Shown here one piece after another: positions 24,984-33,282 of a DNA stretch of 45,759 nucleotides (its first letter is position 1; each line of letters begins with the position of its first letter). Made by a program: the position numbers and the translations under genes. Below the pieces are notes generated by a model. That model was not told where the DNA came from, ran no database searches, and was given only the letters and a program-made list of their open reading frames with translations. The DNA lies in NCBI GenBank assembly GCA_903858165.1, contig CAIOHZ010000099.1, forward strand, positions 1-45,759, in the 5' to 3' direction. Source of the DNA: an uncultured Pseudomonadota bacterium (GTDB taxonomy: Bacteria; Pseudomonadota; Gammaproteobacteria; Steroidobacterales; Steroidobacteraceae).

Positions 24984-26777
24984 GTAAACATCGCGCAAGT
25001 AGCGCTTGGTGGCGGCAAGTTCCGCAAGCCACGCTTCCGCAGCTTCAACCTCTAGCCCGCCTTGCTGCTGCGCCACATCCAGCAGCGCAGCGTGCACATC
25101 GGGCGCCATGCGCGTGGCATCGCCGCAAACATAGAGGCTAGCGCCGCCTTGCAGCCAACTCCACAAGTCTGCGGCTTGTTCACGCAAACGGTCCTGCACA
25201 TAGATTTTCCGGACTTGGTCGCGCGAGAAGGCGAGATCCAAACGGTTCAAGCGCCCGTCCTTCAATGCCTGCTGCCATTCCAACTGGTAGAGGAACTCGG
25301 TATCGAAATGGCGTGCGCCGAAGAACAGCCAGTTGCGGCCACTGGCACCCGTCTCACCGCGTTCTTGAACGAAGGCACGGAACGGCGCCACGCCCGTACC
25401 GGGGCCGATCATGATGACGTCCTGCGAGGCGTCCGCCGGCAAACGGAAATGCGTGTTGCGTTCGAGGTAAGCGCGCACAGTGTTGCCATTGGCCGCCGTG
25501 CCGCGCTGCCACAGGTGGCCCGAGGCCGCGCCGTTATCGACGCTGGCGATGGTCAGATGCACTTCTTCGCCCACCGCAGCGCGACTGGAGGCAATGGAAT
25601 ACAGCCGCGGCGCCAGCGGCCGCAGAGCGGCCAACAGTTCGGCGGCATTCCACTCCCGGCCCGCCTGCACCGGAAACCGTTCCAAAACATCGGCGACGTT
25701 GGCGGTGGCCACAAAAGCCTGCAGTCGCGCGGCACCCGCTGGCGACTTGTCCACCACCGCGGCGAGTTCCGCCGCACCGGAACGTTCCGCCTGCGCTTCC
25801 AAAAAAGGCCGCGCCAGACGCGTTATCTCCAACTGCTCACCGAGCCATTCGCCCAGTGGGCGCTCGTGCTTGCCACGCACCACCGGGGCGTCTAACGCAG
25901 CGCCAGACAGGTGCGCTGCCACCCGCGCCACTACCGCGGTGGGGTTCAGTGGCCACACGCCCAGCGAATCGCCAGGCTCGTAAGCGAAGCCTTCGCCAGC
26001 TTCCAATTCGTAGTGCACCACGGCACGGTCGGCTTGATGCGCCACAATGCGCTGCGCGGCGAGAATGCCCACCTCGCGCGGATGGTCCTTGTCGGCATCG
26101 CGCACTACTGCCGGCGCGAAGCTGAAAGCGGCCGGCGCCACGGCGCGCACAGCCGGCGCGGGCACAGCAGCAACGGCGGCAGCTACCCAAGCTTCCGCCT
26201 CATCGGCGTATTCCACGTCTGAGTCGACGCGATCGAGCAAGCGCTTCGCACCGAGCGTGGCGAACCGTTCATCGAGAAACTTGCCGGCCTCGCAAAACAG
26301 CGGATAGCTGGAATCGCCAAGGCCGAACACCGCAAAGCCGGTATCCGCAAACTTCGGTGCCTTGCGACCAGCGAGCAGTTCCCACAAGCCACGCGCTTCG
26401 TCCGGGGGCTCCCCTTCGCCTTGGGTGCTGGCCACCGCAAACAGCGTGCGCGCGGCTATCAGCTGCTTGGCGTTCACGTCCGCGGCCGCAACCACTTTCA
26501 CGGCGTGGCCAGCGGCCGCCAGCGCCTCGCGCAACTTCTCACCCAGGCGACGGGCATTGCCGGTCTGGGAGGCTGTAAGGACCAGCACGCCGGCCTCAGC
26601 GGCAGCCGCCGTAGCCGCCACAGCACCTGCCGGGGCCCCGCCCGCTTGGGCGAGACCCGCCAGATAGCCAGCCGCCCACCAAAGGCCGGCAGGGCTCAGG
26701 CGCGCAGCAAAATGGTCGAGTGCGGCACGCGCCTCGGGGTCTAACGGCACAGCCGCGGGGAGAGAGTTCTGGGACAT
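24981..26777 (-). CDS. cysJ: Sulfite reductase flavoprotein alpha subunit CysJ
   Basis: NADPH-dependent diflavin reductase passing electrons to CysI (598 residues; E. coli 599). An N-terminal linker is followed by a flavodoxin FMN domain (about 65-205: LVLTASQTGNARRLGEKL, STQGEGEPPDEA, FGLGDSSYPLFC), the FAD-binding barrel and connecting domain (about 230-450: YEPGDSLGVWPLN, PRLYSIASS), and the NADPH domain (GPGTGVAPFRAFVQER, FFGARH) ending with the conserved aromatic in LRDVY. First gene of the operon. ATG 26777 has only a weak GGTGG upstream. Confidence 0.97.
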   Translation of the reverse strand: MSQNSLPAAVPLDPEARAALDHFAARLSPAGLWWAAGYLAGLAQAGGAPAGAVAATAAAAEAGVLVLTASQTGNARRLGEKLREALAAAGHAVKVVAAADVNAKQLIAARTLFAVASTQGEGEPPDEARGLWELLAGRKAPKFADTGFAVFGLGDSSYPLFCEAGKFLDERFATLGAKRLLDRVDSDVEYADEAEAWVAAAVAAVPAPAVRAVAPAAFSFAPAVVRDADKDHPREVGILAAQRIVAHQADRAVVHYELEAGEGFAYEPGDSLGVWPLNPTAVVARVAAHLSGAALDAPVVRGKHERPLGEWLGEQLEITRLARPFLEAQAERSGAAELAAVVDKSPAGAARLQAFVATANVADVLERFPVQAGREWNAAELLAALRPLAPRLYSIASSRAAVGEEVHLTIASVDNGAASGHLWQRGTAANGNTVRAYLERNTHFRLPADASQDVIMIGPGTGVAPFRAFVQERGETGASGRNWLFFGARHFDTEFLYQLEWQQALKDGRLNRLDLAFSRDQVRKIYVQDRLREQAADLWSWLQGGASLYVCGDATRMAPDVHAALLDVAQQQGGLEVEAAEAWLAELAATKRYLRDVY

Positions 26778-26824
26778 AGGCCACCCATGGTACGGGCCAC
26801 CCGCGAAAGGGCATAGTTTCCAGC

Positions 26825-26842
26825 GGTTATGGCTTCATAACC
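26825..26842. promoter_or_regulatory. Inverted repeat upstream of the cysJIHG operon
   Basis: GGTTAT-N6-ATAACC lies 48-65 bp before the cysJ start. CysB-type activators of sulfur operons use AT-rich half sites with ATAAC-like cores, so this is a candidate operator. The assignment is inference from location and resemblance. Confidence 0.35.
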
Positions 26843-26889
26843 CACCCGGGCGGGTCCGGCAAAGCGGCGACTACGCGCCTAGTATTCCG

Positions 26890-27507
26890 TTAGGCCCAGG
26901 CGTAGTTGAAGCTGATACTGATGCGTTCGCTGGCGGCAGGGTTGGGAGGCACTTCGTGCCGCAGCCAACTCTCGAACAGGTTCAGATACCCGGCCCGGGC
27001 GGGAAGAGTCACCCAGGACCGATGCTCGCGATCCGCATCAGCGCGGCGCGGCGGCGCTGCCATGAACCGGTCAAGCCGCGGATCTTCCAACTTCAACCCT
27101 GAAGAGCGCGGCGGCGTCCGCACGTAGTAGGTACCGCTGATGACGGACAACGGGTGCAGATGCAAGCTGTGCACCACACCCTGCGGCATCAGGTTCACCC
27201 AGCAGTCGGTCATCAGCAGCGCGCGTCCGCCCAAGTCCCACTGCAACGCCTTGGCATAGGCATTCACATGGCGACGCAAGCGCCGCTCAAGTTCGGCGAA
27301 GGTGGGCGAAACGGTCTGCAAGCGGCAAACCGAGCCATACGAGGTGTAGCCGCCAGGGTAGTTCTTTGCGGACCAGCGCTGGCCAGCCAAGTCATCTTCG
27401 GGCAGTTGCAAGCACTCGCGCAGCAGACGCTTGCGCAGCACCTCGCCGCCAGTGCGCATGAGGGCGCCGTGGTAAACCTGCGTGGGAAACAGCGTTTGGA
27501 CCGACAT
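26890..27507 (-). CDS. TIGR02466-type putative 2-oxoglutarate/Fe(II) oxygenase-fold protein
   Basis: A 205-residue cytoplasmic protein starting MSVQTLFPTQVY, the typical beginning of the TIGR02466 family. The double-stranded beta-helix core carries HSLHLHPLSVISGTYYV near residues 107-123 (the H.HP iron-site motif followed by SG.YY), LNLFESWLRHEV near 180 (distal His) and RISISFNYA at the end. Such proteins are thought to be non-heme iron oxygenases, with substrates unknown. Start is ATG 27507, overlapping the XdhC-like stop by one base (TGATG), so translation is coupled. The longer frame into the XdhC-like gene is a shadow. Confidence 0.83.
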   Translation of the reverse strand: MSVQTLFPTQVYHGALMRTGGEVLRKRLLRECLQLPEDDLAGQRWSAKNYPGGYTSYGSVCRLQTVSPTFAELERRLRRHVNAYAKALQWDLGGRALLMTDCWVNLMPQGVVHSLHLHPLSVISGTYYVRTPPRSSGLKLEDPRLDRFMAAPPRRADADREHRSWVTLPARAGYLNLFESWLRHEVPPNPAASERISISFNYAWA

Positions 27508-28604
27508 CAGCCGTTTCCTTGTGCGGCCACGGCCTGCTGCGCCGCGGCGAGAATGGACAGGGCAATTTCTTCCGGCGTACGTGCGCCCACCGGCAGGCCC
27601 ACCGGGCCCTGAACACGTCCGGCAAAAGCCGGTGACTGGAGGCCGATACGGGCCAGCAAGCGACCACGCCGAGCCGCAGGGCCCAGCAGGCCAATCCAAG
27701 GAGTATGCGTTTCGGCCAAGCAAGCCAGCCAAGCGGCGTCGACCTCGAGGTGGTGCGCCATGACCACGGCCGCGTCGGCGGCTGGCAGAGACGTGCCGAC
27801 CGACGCCGAGGGCTGCGCAGGGGCCATTGGCTCGCGGGGGTCCAGAGTACGCACCTCTACCCCAGCGGCGAAGCGGGCCGGGCTGGCCCAACTCTCACGA
27901 TGGTCCAATACCGTCACCTGCCAACCCAACGCCAAGGCGCCAGCCGCCAGCGCTGGTGCTTCGGCCCCGGCGCCCAACAGCAACAAGCGCGGCACGGGGG
28001 CCATGCGCAGGAGCAAGAGTTCGTCGGCGACGGACAGCCCTCCGGCCAGCGCCGCATGCCCGCCAGGCAAAGTCCAACCATTCAACGGCGTATGTGCTTC
28101 CAAGAGGGTGGGCACCACCAGCACTTGCCCGTTACGCGGCCCCGCAGTGAAAAGACCCCAGAGCGCACCTTGGCCTGCCCGGGTGGCGGCCGCCAAGGTC
28201 GCCAGTGGCTCGTAGCCATGCTGCGGCCCAAGCGGCAGCAAATGGATACCGAGCAAGCCCTCGCAGCCAAAGGCCAGCCCGAACAGAACGTCCTGCTCGA
28301 CGTCGCGGGCGTCGTAGTGCACGACTTCCACGAGGCCGGTCTGCATGACGCGGGCCGCACGGTCAGCCAAGTCGCCTTCGAGACAGCCGCCGCTCAACAA
28401 GCCCGCCTGCCGCCCATCCGCGGCGAACAGCATGAGCGCGCCCGGCTTGGAATAAGTCGAACCCTCGGCATGGCTCACCACGGCCACGCAACCCACTGCG
28501 CCAGACGCCCGCAAGGCCTCGAACAAGCCCGACACATCGGGCCGCAAATAGGGCGGCCGCAAGGCCGCACCAGCGCCCAGGGCAGAGGTCATGGATGGGT
28601 CCAT
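27507..28604 (-). CDS. XdhC/CoxI family protein (molybdenum-hydroxylase accessory factor-like)
   Basis: About 365 residues. The N-terminal XdhC_CoxI domain shows AVVSHAEGSTYSKPGALMLF and GLLSGGCLEGDLADRA (Ser-Gly-Gly-Cys motif), and the C-terminal Rossmann domain shows RLLLLGAGAEAPALAAGA and VLDHRESWA, then PEEIALSILAA at the end. XdhC proteins load sulfurated Moco into xanthine dehydrogenase-type enzymes, but no molybdoenzyme gene is in this window. Starts at ATG 28604 or 28592, neither with a strong ribosome-binding site; the upstream frame extension overlaps the divergent operon and is unlikely. Paired with the oxygenase-fold gene downstream. Confidence 0.85.
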   Translation of the reverse strand: MDPSMTSALGAGAALRPPYLRPDVSGLFEALRASGAVGCVAVVSHAEGSTYSKPGALMLFAADGRQAGLLSGGCLEGDLADRAARVMQTGLVEVVHYDARDVEQDVLFGLAFGCEGLLGIHLLPLGPQHGYEPLATLAAATRAGQGALWGLFTAGPRNGQVLVVPTLLEAHTPLNGWTLPGGHAALAGGLSVADELLLLRMAPVPRLLLLGAGAEAPALAAGALALGWQVTVLDHRESWASPARFAAGVEVRTLDPREPMAPAQPSASVGTSLPAADAAVVMAHHLEVDAAWLACLAETHTPWIGLLGPAARRGRLLARIGLQSPAFAGRVQGPVGLPVGARTPEEIALSILAAAQQAVAAQGNG

Positions 28605-28669
28605 TGGCAGTTCATTCCCGAAGTATAGGGCGGGGCCGCGCCCCTGGATTGGCTTACACTGAGCCGGCA

Positions 28670-28688
28670 GGTCACTTTCACCGTGACC
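28670..28688 (+). promoter_or_regulatory. Hairpin/dyad directly before the small-ORF ribosome-binding site
   Basis: GGTCAC-N7-GTGACC ends exactly where the GGAG of the small ORF begins (28689-28692). It could be an operator or an RNA hairpin limiting ribosome access. Confidence 0.35.
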
Positions 28689-28697
28689 GGAGCCCTG

Positions 28698-28811
28698 ATG
28701 AGCGTTTTTCACCTCGAAACGAACCCGGTAGATTGCGAACGCGTGTACCGCGAACTGCTGCGCAAGAACGCCGGCGAGTCTCCTCATGCGCACTGGATGG
28801 AGGGCTCGTGA
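28698..28811 (+). CDS. Small ORF, 37 residues, leading the Nudix/amidase operon
   Basis: I do not recognise this product. It starts MSVFHLETNPVDCERVYREL and ends HAHWMEGS; a helix is likely over residues 11-24, with one cysteine at 13, and there is no signal or membrane segment. Support for translation: GGAG five bases before ATG 28698, and a stop that overlaps the next start as GTGA, the same coupling used by the following genes. It could be a true small protein or a leader peptide tuning Nudix translation. Confidence 0.55.
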   Translation: MSVFHLETNPVDCERVYRELLRKNAGESPHAHWMEGS

Positions 28812-29482
28812 ACAACCACATGATTCCGGCGGCGAGCCTGCTACTCCTGCGCACCGACCCCTTCTCCGTGCTGATGGGCAAGCGCAATGAAGGACTGGTG
28901 TTCGGCGCTAACCACTGGGTATTCCCAGGTGGCCGGATCGACGACGCGGACCACACCGCCGTCGCCGGCTTGAGCAACGACCCACTAGCCGCCGCACGCC
29001 ATGCCGCTCTCCGCGAGGCGCGCGAAGAGACAGCCATCGACCTCGATGTAGCGAGCAACCTGTATGCACTGGTGCCATTGGCCCGCTGGATAGCGCCAGC
29101 CGGCACCTCCCGTCGCTTCGATACATGGTTCTTTCTGGGTGAAGCGCCGCCAGAGGCCGTCCCAGAAGCGGACGGCAGCGAAATCATCGAAGTGGCTTTC
29201 GTCGAACCTAACGCCATGCTGCTGGCGCTGGAGCGAGAGGAAGTGGAACTACTTCCCCCGACTGTCTTAAATCTGCGCTGGCTGGCGGCTGCCGGCTCGG
29301 CCGCTAGCGCCTTCAAACAAGCGGCTGCCCGCACAGCGCCGTTAGTGGAACCCGAGCACTTCCGGCGCGACGGCGAAGCCTATATCCGCATTGCTGCCGC
29401 CACTGGCTACGACATTCATGAGTACCACATGCCTTCACGAAAAAAACCAACGCAAAGCCAACGCAGGAGCGAAAAGACATGA
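28808..29482 (+). CDS. Nudix hydrolase (NUDT19-like)
   Basis: Cytoplasmic hydrolase of nucleoside-diphosphate-linked compounds (224 residues). ANHWVFPGGRIDDAD (about 38-52) and the Nudix core REAREETAI (69-77) are present; the usual acidic residue before the REUxEE part is alanine, as in some CoA-diphosphatase-like or NUDT19-like members. A separate C-terminal helical region follows (LPPTVLNLRWLA near 155). Start: GTG 28808 with GGAGG four bases upstream, overlapping the small ORF stop by 4 bp; its own stop overlaps the amidase start by 4 bp. Longer upstream frames cross the promoter region. Substrate may be an acyl-CoA or a dinucleotide, not decidable here. Confidence 0.87.
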   Translation: MNNHMIPAASLLLLRTDPFSVLMGKRNEGLVFGANHWVFPGGRIDDADHTAVAGLSNDPLAAARHAALREAREETAIDLDVASNLYALVPLARWIAPAGTSRRFDTWFFLGEAPPEAVPEADGSEIIEVAFVEPNAMLLALEREEVELLPPTVLNLRWLAAAGSAASAFKQAAARTAPLVEPEHFRRDGEAYIRIAAATGYDIHEYHMPSRKKPTQSQRRSEKT

Positions 29483-31098
29483 GACGAAACTTGAGACACT
29501 GCTCGCGCTTCTTACTGGTTTTGTGCCTAGCCAACTTCTGGCTGCCTAGGGCAACTGCGGCTCCCGTCAGCAATACCGAGTGCACCGCCAGTCGCTGCGG
29601 TGCTGCCGCGCTACTGGCACAACTGGCTGCCGGGCAAACCACCAGCGAAGCGGAAGTTCAACGCCTGCTGCAACGCATCGCCCTGCTCGACGATGCGGGC
29701 CCCCGTCTGAATGCAGTCGTGCACCTGCATGCCGCCGCCGTCGATGAGGCTCGACAACTGGACAGCGAACGTCGCGCCGGACAATTACGCGGCCCATTGC
29801 ACGGCGTTCCAGTATTATTGAAGGCGAATATCGCCACTGCCGATGACCTTCCAACGCACGCCGGTTCGTTGGCGCTCGTGGATTTCAAGACCAACAGCGA
29901 TGCGCCTTTCGTCGCACGTTTGCGCGCCGCTGGCGCCATCATCCTCGGCAAAACCAATTTGAGCGAATGGGCCAATTTTCGCAGCACGCACAGCGTCAGT
30001 GGCTGGAGCAGCGTTGGTGGCCAAACCCGCAACCCCTACGCACTGGACCGTAATCCCTGTGGCTCGTCGAGTGGTACCGGTGTCGCCATCGCGGCCGACT
30101 TCGCACCACTCGGCGTCGGCACCGAAACCGATGGCTCCATCATCTGCCCTTCCGGCCTGAACGGACTAGTGGGCCTGAAGCCAACAGTGGGTTTGATTGA
30201 AGGCACTGGCATCATCCCTATCGCACACAGTCAGGACACGGCTGGCCCCATGACGCGTACGGTGTTTGATGCATCGTTGCTGCTGAACGTGATGCAAGCG
30301 CCGCACACGACCCGTGGCAGCGTGGATTACACGGCCGCACTTGCCAGCGCCACGCTGCGCGGCAAGCGGATTGGGGCGCTACGCGACTATAGCGGCGCTG
30401 GCAGCAATGATGCCGTCGAGGCTGCCTATAACGCTGCAATCGTGACGCTACGCGAGCAGGGCGCCACCATTGTGGAAGTCACCCTAGGTGGCAAGAGCCG
30501 CGCAGCAAAAGCCATGGAAGCTGCTGGCGATGCAGAGTTCACTGTTTTGCTCTACGAATTCAAAACCGATCTGGAAGCGTGGCTACAGGCTAACCGCGCA
30601 CCTGCAGACCGCGATACGCTCGCAGAACTCATCGTCTGGAATGAAGCGCACCGCGCGAATACGATGCCGGTCTTCGAGCAGGAACTGTTTCATATGGCGG
30701 TTGGCAAGGGACCACTGACCGACCGCGCTTATCTCGACGCACTGCGTGCCGGTCGCGACGCCACGCAAACCCGCTTGCGCGAACTTTTCGCCACTGAACG
30801 TCTGGATGCGCTGGTGGCGCCCACCAACGCGGCCGCTTGGAAAACCGACGCAGTCCTCACCGACCATGTCAGCGTCTCCAGCAGCCAGCCAGCAGCAGTC
30901 GCTGGCTGGCCTTCACTGACACTACCCATGGCTTTCAGCGATGGCTTGCCACTAGGTTTATCGTTTATTAGCCAGCCGTGGACCGAAGCTAGCCTGCTGC
31001 AGTTGGCCTATGCCTTCGAACAAGCCACCCATGCGGCGCAAGCGCCGCAATTCCTACCCACCACGGCGCGCGACGCCGCTTTGTATGGAGCACATTAA
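29479..31098 (+). CDS. Exported amidase-signature-family hydrolase
   Basis: A 539-residue amidase with an N-terminal signal peptide (hydrophobic FLLVLCLANFWL, cleavage near ATAAPVS), so it acts in the periplasm, unlike GatA. The Ser-cisSer-Lys triad is visible: Lys115 in VLLKANIATADD, the CGSSSGTG loop (Ser196-198) and the nucleophile Ser220 in GTETDGSI. The ending (PLGLSFISQPWTEASLLQLAYAFEQA) is standard for the family. Substrate amide unknown; peptide amides, aryl amides and acyl amides are all hydrolysed by relatives. Coupled to the Nudix gene by an ATGA overlap. Confidence 0.93.
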   Translation: MRRNLRHCSRFLLVLCLANFWLPRATAAPVSNTECTASRCGAAALLAQLAAGQTTSEAEVQRLLQRIALLDDAGPRLNAVVHLHAAAVDEARQLDSERRAGQLRGPLHGVPVLLKANIATADDLPTHAGSLALVDFKTNSDAPFVARLRAAGAIILGKTNLSEWANFRSTHSVSGWSSVGGQTRNPYALDRNPCGSSSGTGVAIAADFAPLGVGTETDGSIICPSGLNGLVGLKPTVGLIEGTGIIPIAHSQDTAGPMTRTVFDASLLLNVMQAPHTTRGSVDYTAALASATLRGKRIGALRDYSGAGSNDAVEAAYNAAIVTLREQGATIVEVTLGGKSRAAKAMEAAGDAEFTVLLYEFKTDLEAWLQANRAPADRDTLAELIVWNEAHRANTMPVFEQELFHMAVGKGPLTDRAYLDALRAGRDATQTRLRELFATERLDALVAPTNAAAWKTDAVLTDHVSVSSSQPAAVAGWPSLTLPMAFSDGLPLGLSFISQPWTEASLLQLAYAFEQATHAAQAPQFLPTTARDAALYGAH

Positions 31099-31102
31099 GC
31101 CC

Positions 31103-31324
31103 ATGCGTATAGCCAAACCGTTATTGCTGGTCACCACACCCATCGGGGTCCTCTTCGGCTTGCTAGAAGCCTGGCGTTTCCACTGGTGGCTTGCTGTGCT
31201 GATGGCAGTACTCATCGGCGTCATCGGCGGATTCGTCTGGCTGACCGTCAGCCGTATCCGTCGCGAACGGGGCGCTGCTCAGGCACCGTCCGCCATCGCC
31301 TCCAACGCTTCCCAGCGTTCGTAA
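31103..31324 (+). CDS. Small two-helix membrane protein
   Basis: A 73-residue protein starting MRIAKPLLLVTTP. Two hydrophobic helices are seen (about 6-23 and 27-49, the latter WWLAVLMAVLIGVIGGFVWL), then a basic cytoplasmic-type segment SRIRRERG and a polar tail. I do not recognise a family. It begins 4 bp after the amidase stop; an alternative ATG at 31085 would overlap the amidase end. The last 46 bp overlap the uup gene on the other strand. Probably the last gene of the Nudix/amidase operon. Confidence 0.6.
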   Translation: MRIAKPLLLVTTPIGVLFGLLEAWRFHWWLAVLMAVLIGVIGGFVWLTVSRIRRERGAAQAPSAIASNASQRS

Positions 31325-33156
31325 GCCTTCGGGAGCTCCGCCGCCAGCGCCTGCAAGCGCGCCAGCACCGGCGCACTTTCCTCGCGAGGCAGTGAATAGA
31401 AGGCCGAATCTTGCAAGCGCACTTGCAGTGCCGCTTGCTCTTGTTCCAGCGCAGCTATGCGCGCCGGCGCTTGCTCGAGGTCGCGCTGGTCCTTGTAGGA
31501 AAGCTTGCGCTTTCGAACGGGCGTGGCGACGGCAGAAGGCACCGGCGCCGCGCTCGCTGGCACAGGCGTCACTGGCGCTGCAGCCGAGGCTGCCGCGCCT
31601 GCAACCTCGACTGCAACCGCGCCACGGGTGCTGTCGCGCCACCGCGCCGCCACGGCAGGCCGTTGGCGCAGCCAGTCGCTGAAGCCGCCGACGTATTCAC
31701 GCACTTGGCCTTCGCCCTCGAACGCGATGACGCTGGTAGCCACCTTGTCGACGAACTCCCGGTCGTGGCTCACCAGCAGCAACGTTCCGTTGAATTCGGC
31801 AATCCGTTCTTCCAGCAACTCGAGCGTTTCTACATCGAGGTCGTTGGTGGGTTCGTCCATGACCAGCAAGTTGGCGGGCTGCGCAAACAAGCGCGCTAGC
31901 AACAAACGGTTCCGCTCGCCACCTGACAGCATAGAGACGGGTGAATTCAAGCGCTCGGGCGGAAAGAGAAATTCTTGTAGCCAACCGGAAACATGACGAC
32001 GCTGCCCGTTGATGGTGACGCTATCGCCACCGCCCGTGACGTTCTCCATGACCGTGGCAGTTGGGTCCAACTGCGCGCGCTGCTGGTCAAAATAAGCCAC
32101 TTCCAGCTTCGTCCCCTGCCGGACACTGCCGGATTGCGGCTCCAACTGCCCCAGCAGCAAACGCAAGAGCGTGGTCTTGCCCGCACCATTGGGGCCCAGC
32201 AAGGCCAAGCGGTCGCCGCGCATGACGCGCAAATTCAACCCACGTACCAACGGCACTTCGCCGTAACCGTGTGTGAGATTTTCTGACTCGAAGACCAACT
32301 TTCCGGAGGTCTGCGCTTCTTGAACCTGAAAGTTGGCGGTGCCCATACGATTTCGTCGCTGACGGTGTTCTTCGCGGAGCGCATAAAGTGCGCGAACACG
32401 GCCTTCGTTACGAGTTCGCCGCGCTTCGATACCCTTGCGAATCCACACCTCTTCCTGGGCGAGACGCTTGTCGAAGAGCGCGCTTTGGTCCGCTTCCACG
32501 CGCAAAGCCTCGGCCTTACGAATCAAGTATTCGTCGTACGTGCCGGGCCAGCCCGTCAGACGACCACGATCGAGCTCGACGATGCGCGTGGCAACACGAC
32601 GGATGAAGGCACGGTCATGGCTGACGAACAGCACCGCACCGCGATAGGACTGCAAAAACTTCTCGAGCCACAGGATGGCTTCGACATCGAGGTGGTTGGT
32701 AGGCTCGTCGAGCAGTAATACCTGCGGGTCCGCCGCAAGCGCTCGTGCCAGCAAGGCACGCCTACGCCAACCGCCAGAGAGATCCGCCAGCGGCACTTCG
32801 CCGTCCAACTCGAGGCGCTCCAGCACTTCAGCGATACGCATCTCTATTTGCCAGTCTTCGAGCGCGCCCGGGTCCGCTGCATCCAGCCCTTCGCGAACCA
32901 CTTCCGCCACGGGCCGCGTATCTTCCGTCAGCGCGTCTTGCTGCAACAAAGCCACACGACTGCCGGGCGAACGCCAAGCTTGCCCACTATCCAGCAGTTG
33001 TTCGCCGGCGAATACGCGCAGCAGCGAGCTTTTTCCTTCACCATTTCGGCCCAGCAAGCACACCCGCTCCCCAGCCGCCACCTCCAGCATGGCGTGGTCG
33101 AGTAGCGGGCGCAGGCCAAAGGCCAGACAGGCGTCATTAAGTCGCAGCAGAGTCAT
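31279..33156 (-). CDS. uup: ABC-F ATPase Uup
   Basis: Cytoplasmic, ribosome- or DNA-associated ABC-F protein with two nucleotide-binding domains and no membrane part (625 residues). Walker A: GRNGEGKSSL (about 36-45) and GPNGAGKTTL (about 319-328). Signatures: LSGGWRRRALLARAL and LSGGERNRLLLARLF. Walker B: VLLLDEPTNHLD and LLVMDEPTNDLD. The linker between the domains is moderately long, and the C-terminal domain after an Ala/Pro/Val-rich spacer has the Uup-type coiled coil (RKRKLSYKDQRDLEQAPARI onward). Divergent from yceH; 3' end overlaps the small membrane-protein gene. Confidence 0.94.
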   Translation of the reverse strand: MTLLRLNDACLAFGLRPLLDHAMLEVAAGERVCLLGRNGEGKSSLLRVFAGEQLLDSGQAWRSPGSRVALLQQDALTEDTRPVAEVVREGLDAADPGALEDWQIEMRIAEVLERLELDGEVPLADLSGGWRRRALLARALAADPQVLLLDEPTNHLDVEAILWLEKFLQSYRGAVLFVSHDRAFIRRVATRIVELDRGRLTGWPGTYDEYLIRKAEALRVEADQSALFDKRLAQEEVWIRKGIEARRTRNEGRVRALYALREEHRQRRNRMGTANFQVQEAQTSGKLVFESENLTHGYGEVPLVRGLNLRVMRGDRLALLGPNGAGKTTLLRLLLGQLEPQSGSVRQGTKLEVAYFDQQRAQLDPTATVMENVTGGGDSVTINGQRRHVSGWLQEFLFPPERLNSPVSMLSGGERNRLLLARLFAQPANLLVMDEPTNDLDVETLELLEERIAEFNGTLLLVSHDREFVDKVATSVIAFEGEGQVREYVGGFSDWLRQRPAVAARWRDSTRGAVAVEVAGAAASAAAPVTPVPASAAPVPSAVATPVRKRKLSYKDQRDLEQAPARIAALEQEQAALQVRLQDSAFYSLPREESAPVLARLQALAAELPKAYERWEALEAMADGA

Positions 33157-33282
33157 GCTTGGGTCCAGAGATGAAGTATTTGCGCAGCCTCACGCCAGGT
33201 GCGGGAATGACAGCGGCGGGTACGCGCGGAGCGGTAAACTACGGGGTGTGCGGGTCTGCCGCAAGCCAAGGAACAGGAAAAA

